From the NCBI RefSeq assembly GCF_002205675.1, contig NZ_NISK01000003.1, positions 682,001 to 746,000 on the forward strand: 64,000 bases of DNA, written 5' to 3'. The DNA is from Sphingopyxis bauzanensis. Its GTDB lineage: Bacteria; Pseudomonadota; Alphaproteobacteria; Sphingomonadales; Sphingomonadaceae. Shown here piece by piece: positions 1-9,583 of this stretch (its first letter is position 1; each line of letters opens with the position of its first letter). The notes under the pieces were generated by a model. That model was not told the origin of the DNA and did not search any database. It was given only the letters and a program-made list of their open reading frames with translations. The translations under genes and the position numbers were made by a program.

Positions 1-3000
1 CGCAACGGGCTGTACGGCGCGATGGCGTTTGGCGATGCGTGCAAGGCGGCGGGGGTGCAGCCGATCGTCGGGGCGCTGCTCAGCGTCGCGCGGCCGGGGC
101 AGCGGCTGGCGAACGGCGCGCCGCAGATCGACTGGTTGGCGCTCTATGCGCAGGACGAGACGGGATATGGTAATCTGTGCGCGCTGGTGTCGCACGCGCA
201 TCTGGGCCGCCCGGTCGAGATGGACCCGCACGTCACGCTGGCGGACATGGCGGGGCGGACCAACGGGCTGATCTGCCTGACCGCGGGCGGCGAGGGCGCG
301 CTGACGCGCTTGCTGGCGGGCGAGCAGGCAGTCGCGGCGAATGATTATATCGAGCAGTTGGAGGCGCTGTTCGCCGGGCGGCTCTATATCGAACTTTCGC
401 GCCGCGGCGACGCTGCCGAGATCGCCGCTGAAAAGGTGCTGATCGACCTGGCCTATGCGCGCGCGCTGCCGCTGGTGGCGACGAACCCGGCGAGCTTTGT
501 CGAACCGCAATTCCACCCCGCGCACGACGCCATGCTCTGTATCGCGCAATCGGCCTATGTCGAAAGCACCGACCGCCGCGTGAGCAGTCCCGAGGCGTGG
601 CTGAAGCCCGCCGAGGCGATGGAGGATGCGTTTTCGGACCTGCCCGAGGCGATGCGCAACAGCCTGGTCGTCGCGCAGCGCTGCGCGTTCATGGCGCCGA
701 ACCGCGCCCCGATCCTGCCGAGCCTCGCGGGTGATCGCGAGGCCGAGGCGGCGCAGCTGGCGCGCGACGCGCGTGAAGGGCTTGACGCGCGGCTGGCGCT
801 CTATGCCGAGCTGTCGGACGAGGAGCGCCAGACCTATATCGACCGGCTCGATTTTGAGGTCGGGGTGATCACCCAGATGGGCTTCCCCGGCTACTTCCTG
901 ATCGTGGCCGACTTCATAAAATGGGCGAAGGCGCAGGATATTCCGGTCGGGCCGGGGCGCGGTTCGGGCGCGGGTTCGGTGGTCGCGTGGGCGCTGACGA
1001 TCACCGATCTCGATCCGCTCAAGCTGGGGTTGCTGTTCGAACGCTTCCTCAACCCCGAGCGCGTGTCGATGCCCGACTTCGACATCGATTTCTGCGAAAC
1101 GCGGCGCGGCGAAGTCATTCGCTATGTGCAGGAAAAATATGGCCGCGACACCGTCGCGCAGATCATCACCTTTGGTAAGCTGAAAGCGCGCGCGGTGCTG
1201 AAGGACACCGGGCGCGTGCTCCAGATGAGCTATGGCCAAGTCGACCGGCTGGCGAAGCTGGTGCCGAACCATCCGACCGATCCGTGGACGCTTGAGCGCG
1301 CATTGAACGGCGTGTCCGAGCTGATGACCGAATATAAGCAGGACGACGGGGTGCGCCGCCTGTTCGACATGGCGCGCCAGTTGGAAGGCCTGCCACGGCA
1401 TAGTTCGACACACGCCGCCGGGGTGGTGATCGGCGACCGCCCGCTCGACCAGTTGGTGCCACTCTATCGCGACCCGCGCTCGGACATGCCGGTGACGCAG
1501 TTCGACATGAAATATGTCGAGAGCGCTGGGCTGGTGAAGTTCGACTTTCTCGGGCTCAAGACGCTGTCGGTGCTGAAAGAGGCGCGGCGCCTGCTCGCGC
1601 TGCGCGGCATCGACGTCGATCTCGATACGCTCGCGTGGGAAGATCCGGCGGTCTATGAACTGCTCCAGCGCGGTGAGACGGTCGGGGTGTTCCAGCTGGA
1701 ATCCGAAGGGATGCGGCGCACGCTGTCGGCGGTGAAACCGACCAATTTCGGCGACATCATCGCGCTCGTTGCGCTCTATCGCCCCGGACCGATGGACAAT
1801 ATCCCGCTGTTCGGGGCGCGCAAGAACGGGCGCGAGGCGATCGCCTATCCGCACCCGCTGCTCGAGGGCATTCTCGCCGAAACCTATGGCATCTTTGTCT
1901 ATCAGGAACAGGTGATGCAGGCGGCGCAGATCCTCGCCGGTTACAGCCTCGGCGGCGCCGACCTGCTGCGCCGCGCGATGGGCAAGAAGGTCCAGGCAGA
2001 GATGGACGCGCAGCGCGACACCTTTGTCAAAGGCTGCGGCGAGCATAACCAGATTGCGCCGAAGGCGGCGAATGAGCTGTTCGATTTGATCGACAAGTTC
2101 GCGGGCTATGGTTTCAACAAGAGCCACGCTGCCGCCTACGCATTGCTGTCGTATCAGACGGCCTGGCTGAAAGCGCATTATCCGCACGAATTCTTCGCCG
2201 CGTCGATGTCGTTCGACAGCCATCAGACCGACAAATTGTCGATCTTTATTGACGACATGCGCCGGTCGGGTGTCGTGGTGGCCCCTCCGTCGATCAACGA
2301 AAGCGAGGCCGATTTTTCGGTTGGGCAGAGCGGCGACGAGCTGACGGTGCGCTTTGCGCTCGGCGCGCTGAAGGGGGTCGGCGAGCGGGCGATGGAGGCG
2401 CTGGTCGCCGAGCGGCAGGCGAAGGGCGATTTTGCCAGCCTCGACGATTTCGCCAGCCGGATCGATCCGAAACTCCTCAACCGGCGCCAGATCGAGGCGC
2501 TGGCGGGGGCGGGGGCGTTCGACAGTATCGAGCCCAATCGCCCGCGTGCCTACGCCGGGGCCGAAAGCCTGCTCGCCTGCGCTAATAGCTCGGCGCACGA
2601 GCGGTCGACCGGACAGGGCGGCTTGTTTGGGGGGGACATAGATGTCGCGCCGGTGCTGCAATTGCCGACCGCCGAACCGTGGACACTCGCCGAGCGAATG
2701 ACGCGCGAAAAAGAGGCGTTCGGATTCTACTTCTCGTCGCATCCGGTCGAGCAATATGAGGCGATCGTCGCGGCGCGCGGGGCGCGAACTTACGGCGACA
2801 TCTGTTCGCAGGTCGAAATGACGCCGGGGACGCGGATCCCGATGATGATGGCGGGGATGGTCGAAAACGCCAAGGCGCGGGTGTCGCAGCGCGGCAACCG
2901 GTTCCTGAATTTGACGCTGTCGGACCGCAGCGGCCAGTTCCAGTCGAGTTGTTTCGACGAACAGACATGCAAGCTACTGGAAACACTGGCGGTCGATGGC

Positions 3001-3360
3001 GGCTGCGCGATCCTGTCGGTCGAGCTCGACCTGCTCGAAGGCGAAGAAACGCCGCGCGTTACGGTGCGCGGGGCGCAGCCGCTGGCGGAGATTGCGGCGA
3101 CCGCGGCGCTGGAGCTGACGTGCCGCGTGGCGCTGCCCGAGGCGATCGCCGACATGGCGCGGCTGCTGGAAAAGCGCGACGATGCGCGCGGCAAGGTGAT
3201 CGTCGTGGCCGCCGACCCCGACACCGGCGGCGAAATCAGGATATGCCTGGGCCGCCGCTTCGCGCTTGGCCCCGATGTCGTGTCGCGTCTCGAAACGGTG
3301 GCCGGGATCAGCGAAACCGCGCTGTCGCTGGTGGCGCCGCGCGATTTTCGGGTGCGCTGA
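1..3360 (+). CDS. dnaE: DNA polymerase III subunit alpha (5' end outside the window)
   Basis: Replicative DNA polymerase catalytic subunit. The frame is open from base 1, so the true start lies upstream; 1119 residues are visible and roughly 50-60 N-terminal residues of the PHP domain are missing. The visible order is the rest of the PHP domain (to about residue 190), the palm and fingers with GPGRGSGAGS (about 317), the catalytic aspartates in PDFDIDF (about 357) and SSTHAAGVV (about 468), then the helix-hairpin-helix region near KLLNRRQIEALAGAGAFD and an OB-fold region (about 940-1020). This is the long DnaE type that partners a separate epsilon proofreading subunit. It ends 70 bases before the acyl-CoA synthetase gene and nothing looks disrupted. 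Confidence 0.96.
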   Translation, partial: RNGLYGAMAFGDACKAAGVQPIVGALLSVARPGQRLANGAPQIDWLALYAQDETGYGNLCALVSHAHLGRPVEMDPHVTLADMAGRTNGLICLTAGGEGALTRLLAGEQAVAANDYIEQLEALFAGRLYIELSRRGDAAEIAAEKVLIDLAYARALPLVATNPASFVEPQFHPAHDAMLCIAQSAYVESTDRRVSSPEAWLKPAEAMEDAFSDLPEAMRNSLVVAQRCAFMAPNRAPILPSLAGDREAEAAQLARDAREGLDARLALYAELSDEERQTYIDRLDFEVGVITQMGFPGYFLIVADFIKWAKAQDIPVGPGRGSGAGSVVAWALTITDLDPLKLGLLFERFLNPERVSMPDFDIDFCETRRGEVIRYVQEKYGRDTVAQIITFGKLKARAVLKDTGRVLQMSYGQVDRLAKLVPNHPTDPWTLERALNGVSELMTEYKQDDGVRRLFDMARQLEGLPRHSSTHAAGVVIGDRPLDQLVPLYRDPRSDMPVTQFDMKYVESAGLVKFDFLGLKTLSVLKEARRLLALRGIDVDLDTLAWEDPAVYELLQRGETVGVFQLESEGMRRTLSAVKPTNFGDIIALVALYRPGPMDNIPLFGARKNGREAIAYPHPLLEGILAETYGIFVYQEQVMQAAQILAGYSLGGADLLRRAMGKKVQAEMDAQRDTFVKGCGEHNQIAPKAANELFDLIDKFAGYGFNKSHAAAYALLSYQTAWLKAHYPHEFFAASMSFDSHQTDKLSIFIDDMRRSGVVVAPPSINESEADFSVGQSGDELTVRFALGALKGVGERAMEALVAERQAKGDFASLDDFASRIDPKLLNRRQIEALAGAGAFDSIEPNRPRAYAGAESLLACANSSAHERSTGQGGLFGGDIDVAPVLQLPTAEPWTLAERMTREKEAFGFYFSSHPVEQYEAIVAARGARTYGDICSQVEMTPGTRIPMMMAGMVENAKARVSQRGNRFLNLTLSDRSGQFQSSCFDEQTCKLLETLAVDGGCAILSVELDLLEGEETPRVTVRGAQPLAEIAATAALELTCRVALPEAIADMARLLEKRDDARGKVIVVAADPDTGGEIRICLGRRFALGPDVVSRLETVAGISETALSLVAPRDFRVR

Positions 3361-3430
3361 TCCCGCTTCACGCTTGCGCAAAGCGCCGTCCTCGCCTTAT
3401 CCCTTGGGGAAACAAGAGAGGAATGCCCAA

Positions 3431-5038
3431 ATGTCCGGAATGCAGAGCCAGCCGCTGCTGGTCACCAGCCTGATCGACCATGCCGCGCGCGAACATGCGG
3501 GGCGCGAAATCGTCTCGCGCTGGGCCGATGGCAGTTTGACGCGATCGAACTGGGGCGAGGTCGGGCAGGACGCGCGGCGGTTCGCTGCGGCGATGGTCAG
3601 GCTGGGCATGATCAAGGGAGACCGCATTGCGACGCTGGCGATGAACCATGGCCATCATCTGGTCAGCTGGTACGGCAGCGCGGGCCTGGGCGGCGTGCTG
3701 CATACGGTAAACCCGCGGCTGTTCGACGAGCAGCTGGTCTATATCATCAACCATGCCGAGGACCGCGTGCTGCTGTTCGACGCGATGTTCCTGCCGATCG
3801 TCGAGCGGCTGCGCAGCCAGTTGCCGACGGTCGAGCATTTCATCCTGTTCGATGCGCCGGCGCAGGACGGCTATTTGTCGTACAGTGACCTGATCGACGC
3901 CGAGGATGGCAGCTTCGAATGGGTGGACCTCGACGAGCGCGATCCGGTCGGGCTGTGCTACACCAGCGGGACAACCGGCAATCCCAAGGGGGTGCTATAC
4001 GAACATCGCTCGAACGTCATCCACGCGATTACCGAGATTCAGCCCGACGTGTTCGACATGTCGAACCGCAGCGTGATCCTGCCGATCGTGCCGATGTTCC
4101 ATGCCAACAGCTGGGGCATCCCCTTTGCCGCGGCGACGGTGGGGGCGAAGCTGGTGTTTTCGGCGACCAACGACGCGGCGGTGCTATGCGACCTCATGCA
4201 TAGCGAAGGCGTGACGCACAGCGCCGGGGTGCCGACGGTGTGGATCGCGATGTTCGCGCATATGGACGCGACGGGCATCGACTATGGCAAGCTGCACCGC
4301 GTCATCATCGGCGGATCGGCTTGCCCGCGGGCGATGATCGAACGCTTTATGAAGGCGGGGATCGACGTCGGCCATGCGTGGGGGATGACCGAGACCAGCC
4401 CGATCGGGACGATGGGCAAGCGGCCGTGGAACTGGGACGAGATGAGTTTCGACGAGCGCGTCGATGTGGTGGCGCGGCAAGGCTGTCCGCCGTTCGGGGT
4501 CGAGCTGCGCATCGTTGACGATGAAGGCAATGAATTGCCGCGCGACGGCGTGACGAGCGGGCGGCTGCAATGTCGCGGGCCATGGATCATTCAGCGTTAT
4601 TTCCGGGCCGACAGCGATGCCGCGGATGCCGACGGCTGGTTCGATACGGGCGACGTGTCGGTGATCCACCCCGATGGCGTCATGCAAATCACCGACCGGG
4701 CGAAGGATGTGATCAAGTCGGGCGGCGAATGGATTTCGTCAATCGAACTGGAAAATGCCGCGGTGGGTGCGCCGGGGGTGCAGGAAGCCGCGGCGGTCGG
4801 GGTTTATCACCCGAAGTGGGACGAGCGGCCTATCCTGCTGATCGTGAAGAAACCGGGGGCCGAGGTGAGCGAGGCGAGCATCGTCGAATATCTGCAGGAC
4901 AAGATCGCCAAATGGTGGCTGCCTGACGAGATCGTGTTTGTTGACGAGTTGCCGCATACGGCGACGGGGAAGATTTTGAAGCGGCAGATCCGGGACGACT
5001 ATAAGGATTATAGGCTGAAGTCGCTGGCCGAGGCATAA
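3431..5038 (+). CDS. Long-chain fatty-acid-CoA ligase (AMP-binding family)
   Basis: A 535-residue ANL-superfamily enzyme that activates a carboxylic acid, probably a medium- or long-chain fatty acid, through an acyl-adenylate to the CoA thioester. The P-loop-like motif [11 protein letters not shown] is at about residue 177, a WGMTETSP motif follows, DTGDV and the hinge region [17 protein letters not shown] come next, and the C-terminal catalytic lysine sits in TATGKILKR. Length and motif order match the family. The start at 3431 follows AGAGGAA at good spacing; the open frame upstream overlaps dnaE and is not used. The exact substrate cannot be told from sequence; short aromatic or medium-chain acids are possible. 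Confidence 0.9.
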   Translation: MSGMQSQPLLVTSLIDHAAREHAGREIVSRWADGSLTRSNWGEVGQDARRFAAAMVRLGMIKGDRIATLAMNHGHHLVSWYGSAGLGGVLHTVNPRLFDEQLVYIINHAEDRVLLFDAMFLPIVERLRSQLPTVEHFILFDAPAQDGYLSYSDLIDAEDGSFEWVDLDERDPVGLCYTSGTTGNPKGVLYEHRSNVIHAITEIQPDVFDMSNRSVILPIVPMFHANSWGIPFAAATVGAKLVFSATNDAAVLCDLMHSEGVTHSAGVPTVWIAMFAHMDATGIDYGKLHRVIIGGSACPRAMIERFMKAGIDVGHAWGMTETSPIGTMGKRPWNWDEMSFDERVDVVARQGCPPFGVELRIVDDEGNELPRDGVTSGRLQCRGPWIIQRYFRADSDAADADGWFDTGDVSVIHPDGVMQITDRAKDVIKSGGEWISSIELENAAVGAPGVQEAAAVGVYHPKWDERPILLIVKKPGAEVSEASIVEYLQDKIAKWWLPDEIVFVDELPHTATGKILKRQIRDDYKDYRLKSLAEA

Positions 5039-5053
5039 TTGCCTGCAATCTCT

Positions 5054-5128
5054 CGTCATTGAGCGAAGCGTAGCAATCTAGGGACGGCGTCAACCGCTCT
5101 GGATTGCTTCGCTTCGCTCGCAATGACA
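5054..5128. repeat. Palindromic intergenic repeat, family A
   Basis: Two inverted arms: the left begins GTCATTGAGCGAAGCG, the right ends GCTTCGCTCGCAATGAC. The left arm lacks the CG seen in other copies. Related units are at 16782-16810, 33239-33334 and 60603-60678. It can fold as a long hairpin at the end of the acyl-CoA synthetase gene and may act in termination or mRNA stability. Confidence 0.8.
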
Positions 5129-5155
5129 GATTGTGCATTGGGCGACGGTTTGGAT

Positions 5156-6243
5156 TCAAAACAGTTCCATCTGACCATCCCGCTCGGGTGGTTTGAAAAA
5201 ATCGGAGCGCAGCGGCGGAAAGCTGCGATCCATGCCCTGCTCCCGCGCAGCGCGTTTCACGCGGGTGCGGATCAAGTTGGCCCAGACGCCCTGGCCCTTC
5301 ATGCGGGTGAAGAATCCGGAGTCATTGTCGCGGCCGCCGCGGATGTCCTGCACCATGTGCATCACCTTGTCGGCGCGGTCGGGATAGTGCGCGGCGAGCC
5401 ACGCGCGGAACAAGGGCGCGACTTCGTAGGGCAGGCGCATCAGGATGTAGGAGGCGCGGATCGCGCCTGCTTGTGCAGCCGCGGCCATGATCGCTTCGAT
5501 CTCGTGATCGGTGATCGCGGGGATGATCGGCGAGATATTGACCTGCGTCGGTACCCCGGCATCGATTAGCTGGCGGATCGCGGCAAGGCGGCGTTTGGGA
5601 TGCGGGGCGCGCGGTTCGAGCGTGCGCGCGACTGCCGGGTCGAGCGTCGTGACCGAGATCGCGACGCCGACCAGATTGTCGCGCGCCATGTCGGCGAGCA
5701 GGTCGATGTCGCGGAGCAGCCGATCGGACTTGGTGGTGATGAGCAGCGGGTGGCGCGTCTCGGCGAGCACCTCAATCACCGAGCGTGTGATCCCCCATTC
5801 GCGCTCGATCGGCTGGTAACCATCGGTGTTGGTGCCGATCGCGAGCGGAGCAGGAGTGTAGCCGCGCTTTGCGAGTTCGGCGCGTAGTAGCTTGGCGGCG
5901 TCGGGCTTGGCGAACAGGCGGCTTTCGAAGTCGAGTCCGGGCGACAGGCGTGAAAAGCGTGGGTCGGACGCGCGTAACAATAGATGCAGCCATGCTCGCA
6001 GCCGCGATAGGGATTGATCGAGCGGTCGAAGCCGATGTCGGGTGAGGTGTTGCGCGCGATGATCGTTTTGGGATGTTCGACGGTGACGGTCGTCCGCAGC
6101 GGCATTGGGGCGTCGTCGATCAATTCGGCGGTGTCGAGCCAGTCGCCGTCGGGCTCACGGTCGAGCGATCCGGTGCGCGTCGGGCGCGGGTTGGAGGGAG
6201 CGCCGCGACCGGCGATTGGGGGGAGGGGTTTCGCGGGTTCCAC
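5156..6243 (-). pseudogene. PA0069/Rv2578c-family radical SAM protein, frameshifted
   Basis: The start-proximal part (from 6243) carries GRGAPSNP and the radical SAM cluster motif RGCEHGCIYCYARPTHAF, three cysteines in CxxxCxxC spacing. The frame is then lost. The rest of the protein, from LSPGLDFESRLFAKPDA to the C terminus at 5156, continues in the next frame for about 265 residues. The switch maps to a run of four A (plus strand 5953-5956). One extra base there would restore the sequence HAFSRLSPGLDFE that this family shows. The function of the family is not established; members probably modify or repair nucleic acid or protein. A real mutation and a homopolymer sequencing error look the same here. 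Confidence 0.8.
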
Positions 6244-6289
6244 CGAAAGAGTTTATCTGTTTAACGAGAACAAATAAAGAACAAATATC

Positions 6290-6380
6290 CGTCGCCCCCG
6301 CGAAGGCGGGGGCCGCCATCGGTCTAGTGGACGCCGATGGGTTGAACACTCTAGCGGCCCACGCCTTCGCGGGGGCGACG
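6290..6380. repeat. Palindromic intergenic repeat, family B
   Basis: Inverted arms CGTCGCCCCCGCGAAGGCGG and CCTTCGCGGGGGCGACG enclose about 50 bases, in the gap between moaB and the radical SAM gene. Similar copies are at 39483-39585 and 53650-53742, with more divergent relatives at 48296-48372 and 57017-57116. Confidence 0.8.
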
Positions 6381-6390
6381 ATTTTCCTGA

Positions 6391-6915
6391 TTATTCCATC
6401 AACCGCGGCATCAGTTCCACAAAATTGCACGGCTTGTGACGGCTATCGAGCTGGGTTGCCAAAATGCCTTCCCACGCATCGGTGACCGCGCCGGTCGATC
6501 CCGGCAGCGCAAAGATATAGGTACCGCGCGCGACAACGGCGCACGCGCGCGACTGGATCGTCGAGGTACCAATTGTCTGATAGCTGAGCCAGCGGAACAG
6601 CTCGCCGAAGCCGGGTATGTTCTTGCCGTCGAGCCGGTGCAGCGCCTCGGGGGTCACGTCGCGGCCGGTCAGGCCGGTGCCGCCAGTGGTGATAACGACA
6701 TCGACCTCGGGGTCGTCGATCCAGTTGTGGAGACGCGAGACGATCAGCGATGTCTCGTCTTTGATGATCGCGCGCGCGGCGAGGATGTGGCCTGCGGCGG
6801 TCAGGAGTTCTTCGAGCTTGTCGCCCGAGCGGTCTTCGGCAGCGCTGCGGCTGTCGGAAATCGTCAGCAACGCGATCCGGACCGGTTTGAAGGTCAGGCT
6901 TTCGTCAATCGGCAT
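6391..6915 (-). CDS. moaB: Molybdenum cofactor biosynthesis protein B
   Basis: A 174-residue MoaB/MogA-fold protein of molybdopterin synthesis, thought to adenylylate molybdopterin before metal insertion. It has the family motifs ITTGGTGLTGRDVTPEA and FALPGSTGAV plus TISDSR near the N terminus. The start at 6915 (MPIDESLTFKP) overlaps the last 11 bases of the transglycosylase gene, which suggests coupled translation; an in-frame ATG six codons upstream is the alternative. No other molybdopterin genes are in the window, so the neighbours do not refine the role. Confidence 0.9.
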   Translation of the reverse strand: MPIDESLTFKPVRIALLTISDSRSAAEDRSGDKLEELLTAAGHILAARAIIKDETSLIVSRLHNWIDDPEVDVVITTGGTGLTGRDVTPEALHRLDGKNIPGFGELFRWLSYQTIGTSTIQSRACAVVARGTYIFALPGSTGAVTDAWEGILATQLDSRHKPCNFVELMPRLME

Positions 6916-8671
6916 TGGCCAAGCCGCCCGCATAGGTCAGCCGGGTGCGGTCCTTGCCGTCGGGGAAGCGCGGCCATTTGCCCTGCGCCAGTGCGGCGCG
7001 GCTCACCGATGGCTTGCCCTGCTGCGCTTCGTACATCCAGTAATTGCGCAGCACGATTCCGACATAGCCGCGCGTTTCCCAATAGGGGATCGATTCCATG
7101 TAGAGCAAAGGATCGCCGTTATCGCGGATTTCGGACTGCCAGCGCGAGATCGGGGCGGGGCCGGCGTTGTATGCGGCAATCACCTTAGGCAGCTGGCCGC
7201 CGGTCGAGACGTCGCGGGCGAGATATTGCAGATAGCTTTGCCCCATGTCCATGTTGACCGCGGGGATGCGCAGATCGGCGGTGTCGATGCTGTCGCCTCG
7301 CCAGCGTGCGACATCGCGCGCGGTGCCGGGGCGGACCTGCATCAAACCATAGGCGCCTGCTGGGCTGACGACGGTGCGCTGGAAGCGCGATTCCTGGAGC
7401 GTGTGGGCGAAGACGAGCGCCGGATCGACCTTCCATCCACCATTCGGTTCCCATTTGGGCTGCGGATAGCGGGCCTGCGCGGCAGGCTTGCGGCCCTGAG
7501 GGGTGTTGTGGGCGAGATAGAGCTGGGTTTCGGGAAGGCTGAGCGCGCCCGCCATGGCAAGCAGTTGCTCATGTTGCCGCGAATCACCGATCCGTGCCTG
7601 ATGGCGCAGCACGGCGTCGGCATATATATCCTCGCCGATTTCGGATAGCGCCATGGCGGTACGGACGTTGGGCAGTTTTTCGAGCGCGCGCCATGTGCTG
7701 CGATCGGCGCGGATCAGCTCGCGCTGGCTGTTGGTCGCGACGCCGAGCGTTTCGACCGCGAGCATGCCGTAGAAAGTTTCTTCATTGGTGGCGGCGGCGC
7801 GAAGGCGCGACTGCACCGCGGCGGGCTGACCGGCGGCGATCGCGGCGCGGGCGGCCCAATAATAAGCCGCGGCGCGCAATTCGCTGTCGGGCGCTTCGCG
7901 CGACACGCGATCGAAGGCGACGAGCGCGGTGGGATAATCGTGCAGGCGCCATGCCGCGAGGCCCTGCACCCACGCGCCTTGTGTCGCCCAGCTGCTGCGG
8001 CCCGAAGTGCAGGCCATTGCCACGCGCAGCGCGTTCGCATCGTCGTTTTCGATATAATAGGACCAGGCGACCTTTTGGCTCCATTCGTCGCGAGCTTCGG
8101 GAGTCAGCCGGTCGGCCACCGCGTTGAGCAAGGCTTCGGCGCCCGCAGGGTCATCGTTCTTGATGCGCTCGGGGATAGTGCGGGTCAGCGCGGCGGCGAC
8201 AGGATCACTGCTGACCGCATCGGCGCCAAGGCGGCGCGGGGCGCTGCCGGCCCAGGCGAGGCGGGCTTGCGAGGGGAGCGATGGCAGATCGGTGGCGCCG
8301 CGCTTGGTGGCGAGGCGACCAAGCTGTTCGGCCTGCGGCAGATAGGGAGAGCGCGAAAGGATCGGCAGGATGTCGGCGACTTCGGCGCGCGGGCTGTTGG
8401 CGGCAGTCAGCAGTTCGGCGCGCAGGAAATCGGTGAGCGGGCCATTGTCTGCGCTATCGAGCAGCGCCTTGGCATCGGTCCAGCGCTGGCCGCGGATCGC
8501 GGTGAGCACCTGCGTATAAAGCTGTTTCTGTTTCGACGATAAAATGTCGGGCACGGTTTGCGGGGCCGCCGCGACATCGCGGCTGCTGGCATCGGCCGCC
8601 ATGGCGGGCAGTGCCGAAGCGGCTGCCGCCAAAATCGCGCCGGAAAGAAAAGTCCTGGTCATCATGTTCAT
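6905..8671 (-). CDS. slt: Soluble lytic murein transglycosylase
   Basis: A 588-residue periplasmic enzyme that cleaves peptidoglycan glycan strands to 1,6-anhydromuramic acid ends. A signal peptide is visible (FLSGAILAAAASALPAMAA). A long helical superhelix domain follows, then a C-terminal SLT domain with the catalytic glutamate in AHTLQESRFQ (about residue 428) and SPAGAYGLMQVRPGTA, AAYNAGPAPISRW and YWETRGYV. Length and order match Slt70-type enzymes. It starts four bases after the upstream glycosylase-like gene ends and overlaps moaB, so three genes with unrelated roles look co-transcribed. Confidence 0.92.
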   Translation of the reverse strand: MNMMTRTFLSGAILAAAASALPAMAADASSRDVAAAPQTVPDILSSKQKQLYTQVLTAIRGQRWTDAKALLDSADNGPLTDFLRAELLTAANSPRAEVADILPILSRSPYLPQAEQLGRLATKRGATDLPSLPSQARLAWAGSAPRRLGADAVSSDPVAAALTRTIPERIKNDDPAGAEALLNAVADRLTPEARDEWSQKVAWSYYIENDDANALRVAMACTSGRSSWATQGAWVQGLAAWRLHDYPTALVAFDRVSREAPDSELRAAAYYWAARAAIAAGQPAAVQSRLRAAATNEETFYGMLAVETLGVATNSQRELIRADRSTWRALEKLPNVRTAMALSEIGEDIYADAVLRHQARIGDSRQHEQLLAMAGALSLPETQLYLAHNTPQGRKPAAQARYPQPKWEPNGGWKVDPALVFAHTLQESRFQRTVVSPAGAYGLMQVRPGTARDVARWRGDSIDTADLRIPAVNMDMGQSYLQYLARDVSTGGQLPKVIAAYNAGPAPISRWQSEIRDNGDPLLYMESIPYWETRGYVGIVLRNYWMYEAQQGKPSVSRAALAQGKWPRFPDGKDRTRLTYAGGLANAD

Positions 8672-8674
8672 CTG

Positions 8675-9463
8675 TCAACGTCCCCGGTTGAGCAGTTTCA
8701 GGCTGTCCCATGCCGCCGCCTTTTGCGCGGGCCGGGCCAGGAGCATCGCAGGATGCGCCACAGCCACCGTCTCCACCTTGCCGCCATCTTGGTTAATATT
8801 CAGTATCTTCCCGCGTGTTTCGGGCAATTCGCTCGCCGCCGCCATCCGGACGATGTCGCTGCCAATCAGAAGCAGCCGTTCGGGGTTGGCGAGCCGGAGG
8901 TGATGCCAGAGCAGCCGGTCGAGTTCGGCGGCCTCGGCGCCGTCGCAGCGGCCGCCCGCGGGGCGCGTGACCGCGAGGCTGGCAACATAACAAACGTCGC
9001 GCGTCGTCCTGATGGCGCTGAGCATTGCGTCGAGCAACTGGCCCGCGGTGCCGCTGAACATGGCGCCGTCGCGCTGGTCGTCGATTTCGGGCCAGGCGGT
9101 GAGCAGCATGAGCGGGGCGTTCGTCTGGCCGACCGGCAAGATGCGGCGCGCGTCCCACTGGCTGCCCGGCACATCGTCGCTGGTCGCGAGCCAGTGCTGA
9201 AATTCGTCCCACGCATCGGGAAAGACGACCGGTCCCTTGGTTTCGACCGGTTGCGGTGCCTCCTGGCGCTGCAAAATGGCGGGTAGGGGCGCCGCTTCGG
9301 GTTCGGGGGCGATCGTCGGCTTGGGCCGCGGTGCCGCAGCGTCATTTGCCGGTAGCAGGACGAGCCAGCCCGCCGGGTCCTCACCAACGAGCGCATCGAC
9401 GCCCGCCAACGACCACCAGTCGGTTATGCTTTCCGCCAGCAAGGCTGATTGTGACCCACCCAT
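8675..9463 (-). CDS. Divergent uracil-DNA glycosylase superfamily protein
   Basis: A 262-residue protein whose C-terminal 170 residues resemble family-4 uracil-DNA glycosylases. Visible elements are FSGTAGQLLDAML (the family PFVGxAGxLL region) and AHPAMLLARPAQKAAAWDSL (the HPxxLLrxPxxKxxxW region). The N-terminal 80 residues are proline- and alanine-rich with no clear fold. The cysteines that bind the 4Fe-4S cluster in family 4 are missing; only isolated cysteines (DVCYV, GRCDG) occur. The acidic residue pair before the G-F-G region is shifted (PEIDDQRDG). It may be a cluster-free glycosylase or a non-catalytic relative. It heads the operon with slt and moaB. Confidence 0.7.
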   Translation of the reverse strand: MGGSQSALLAESITDWWSLAGVDALVGEDPAGWLVLLPANDAAAPRPKPTIAPEPEAAPLPAILQRQEAPQPVETKGPVVFPDAWDEFQHWLATSDDVPGSQWDARRILPVGQTNAPLMLLTAWPEIDDQRDGAMFSGTAGQLLDAMLSAIRTTRDVCYVASLAVTRPAGGRCDGAEAAELDRLLWHHLRLANPERLLLIGSDIVRMAAASELPETRGKILNINQDGGKVETVAVAHPAMLLARPAQKAAAWDSLKLLNRGR

Positions 9464-9583
9464 GTGATTTATCCAAACAGGCTGTTGACGGACACGTCAA
9501 TTGGCGGGCATCGCATTTCGTGACAGAATGAGCGCCGCTTACGATGAACGATCGGCGCCGGGACGGCAGAAAGGGTAAGCCAA

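Noticed and set aside
6290-6380. Possible CRISPR repeat
   Set aside because: Only two inverted arms, not three or more direct repeats with spacers; it belongs to a dispersed palindromic family.
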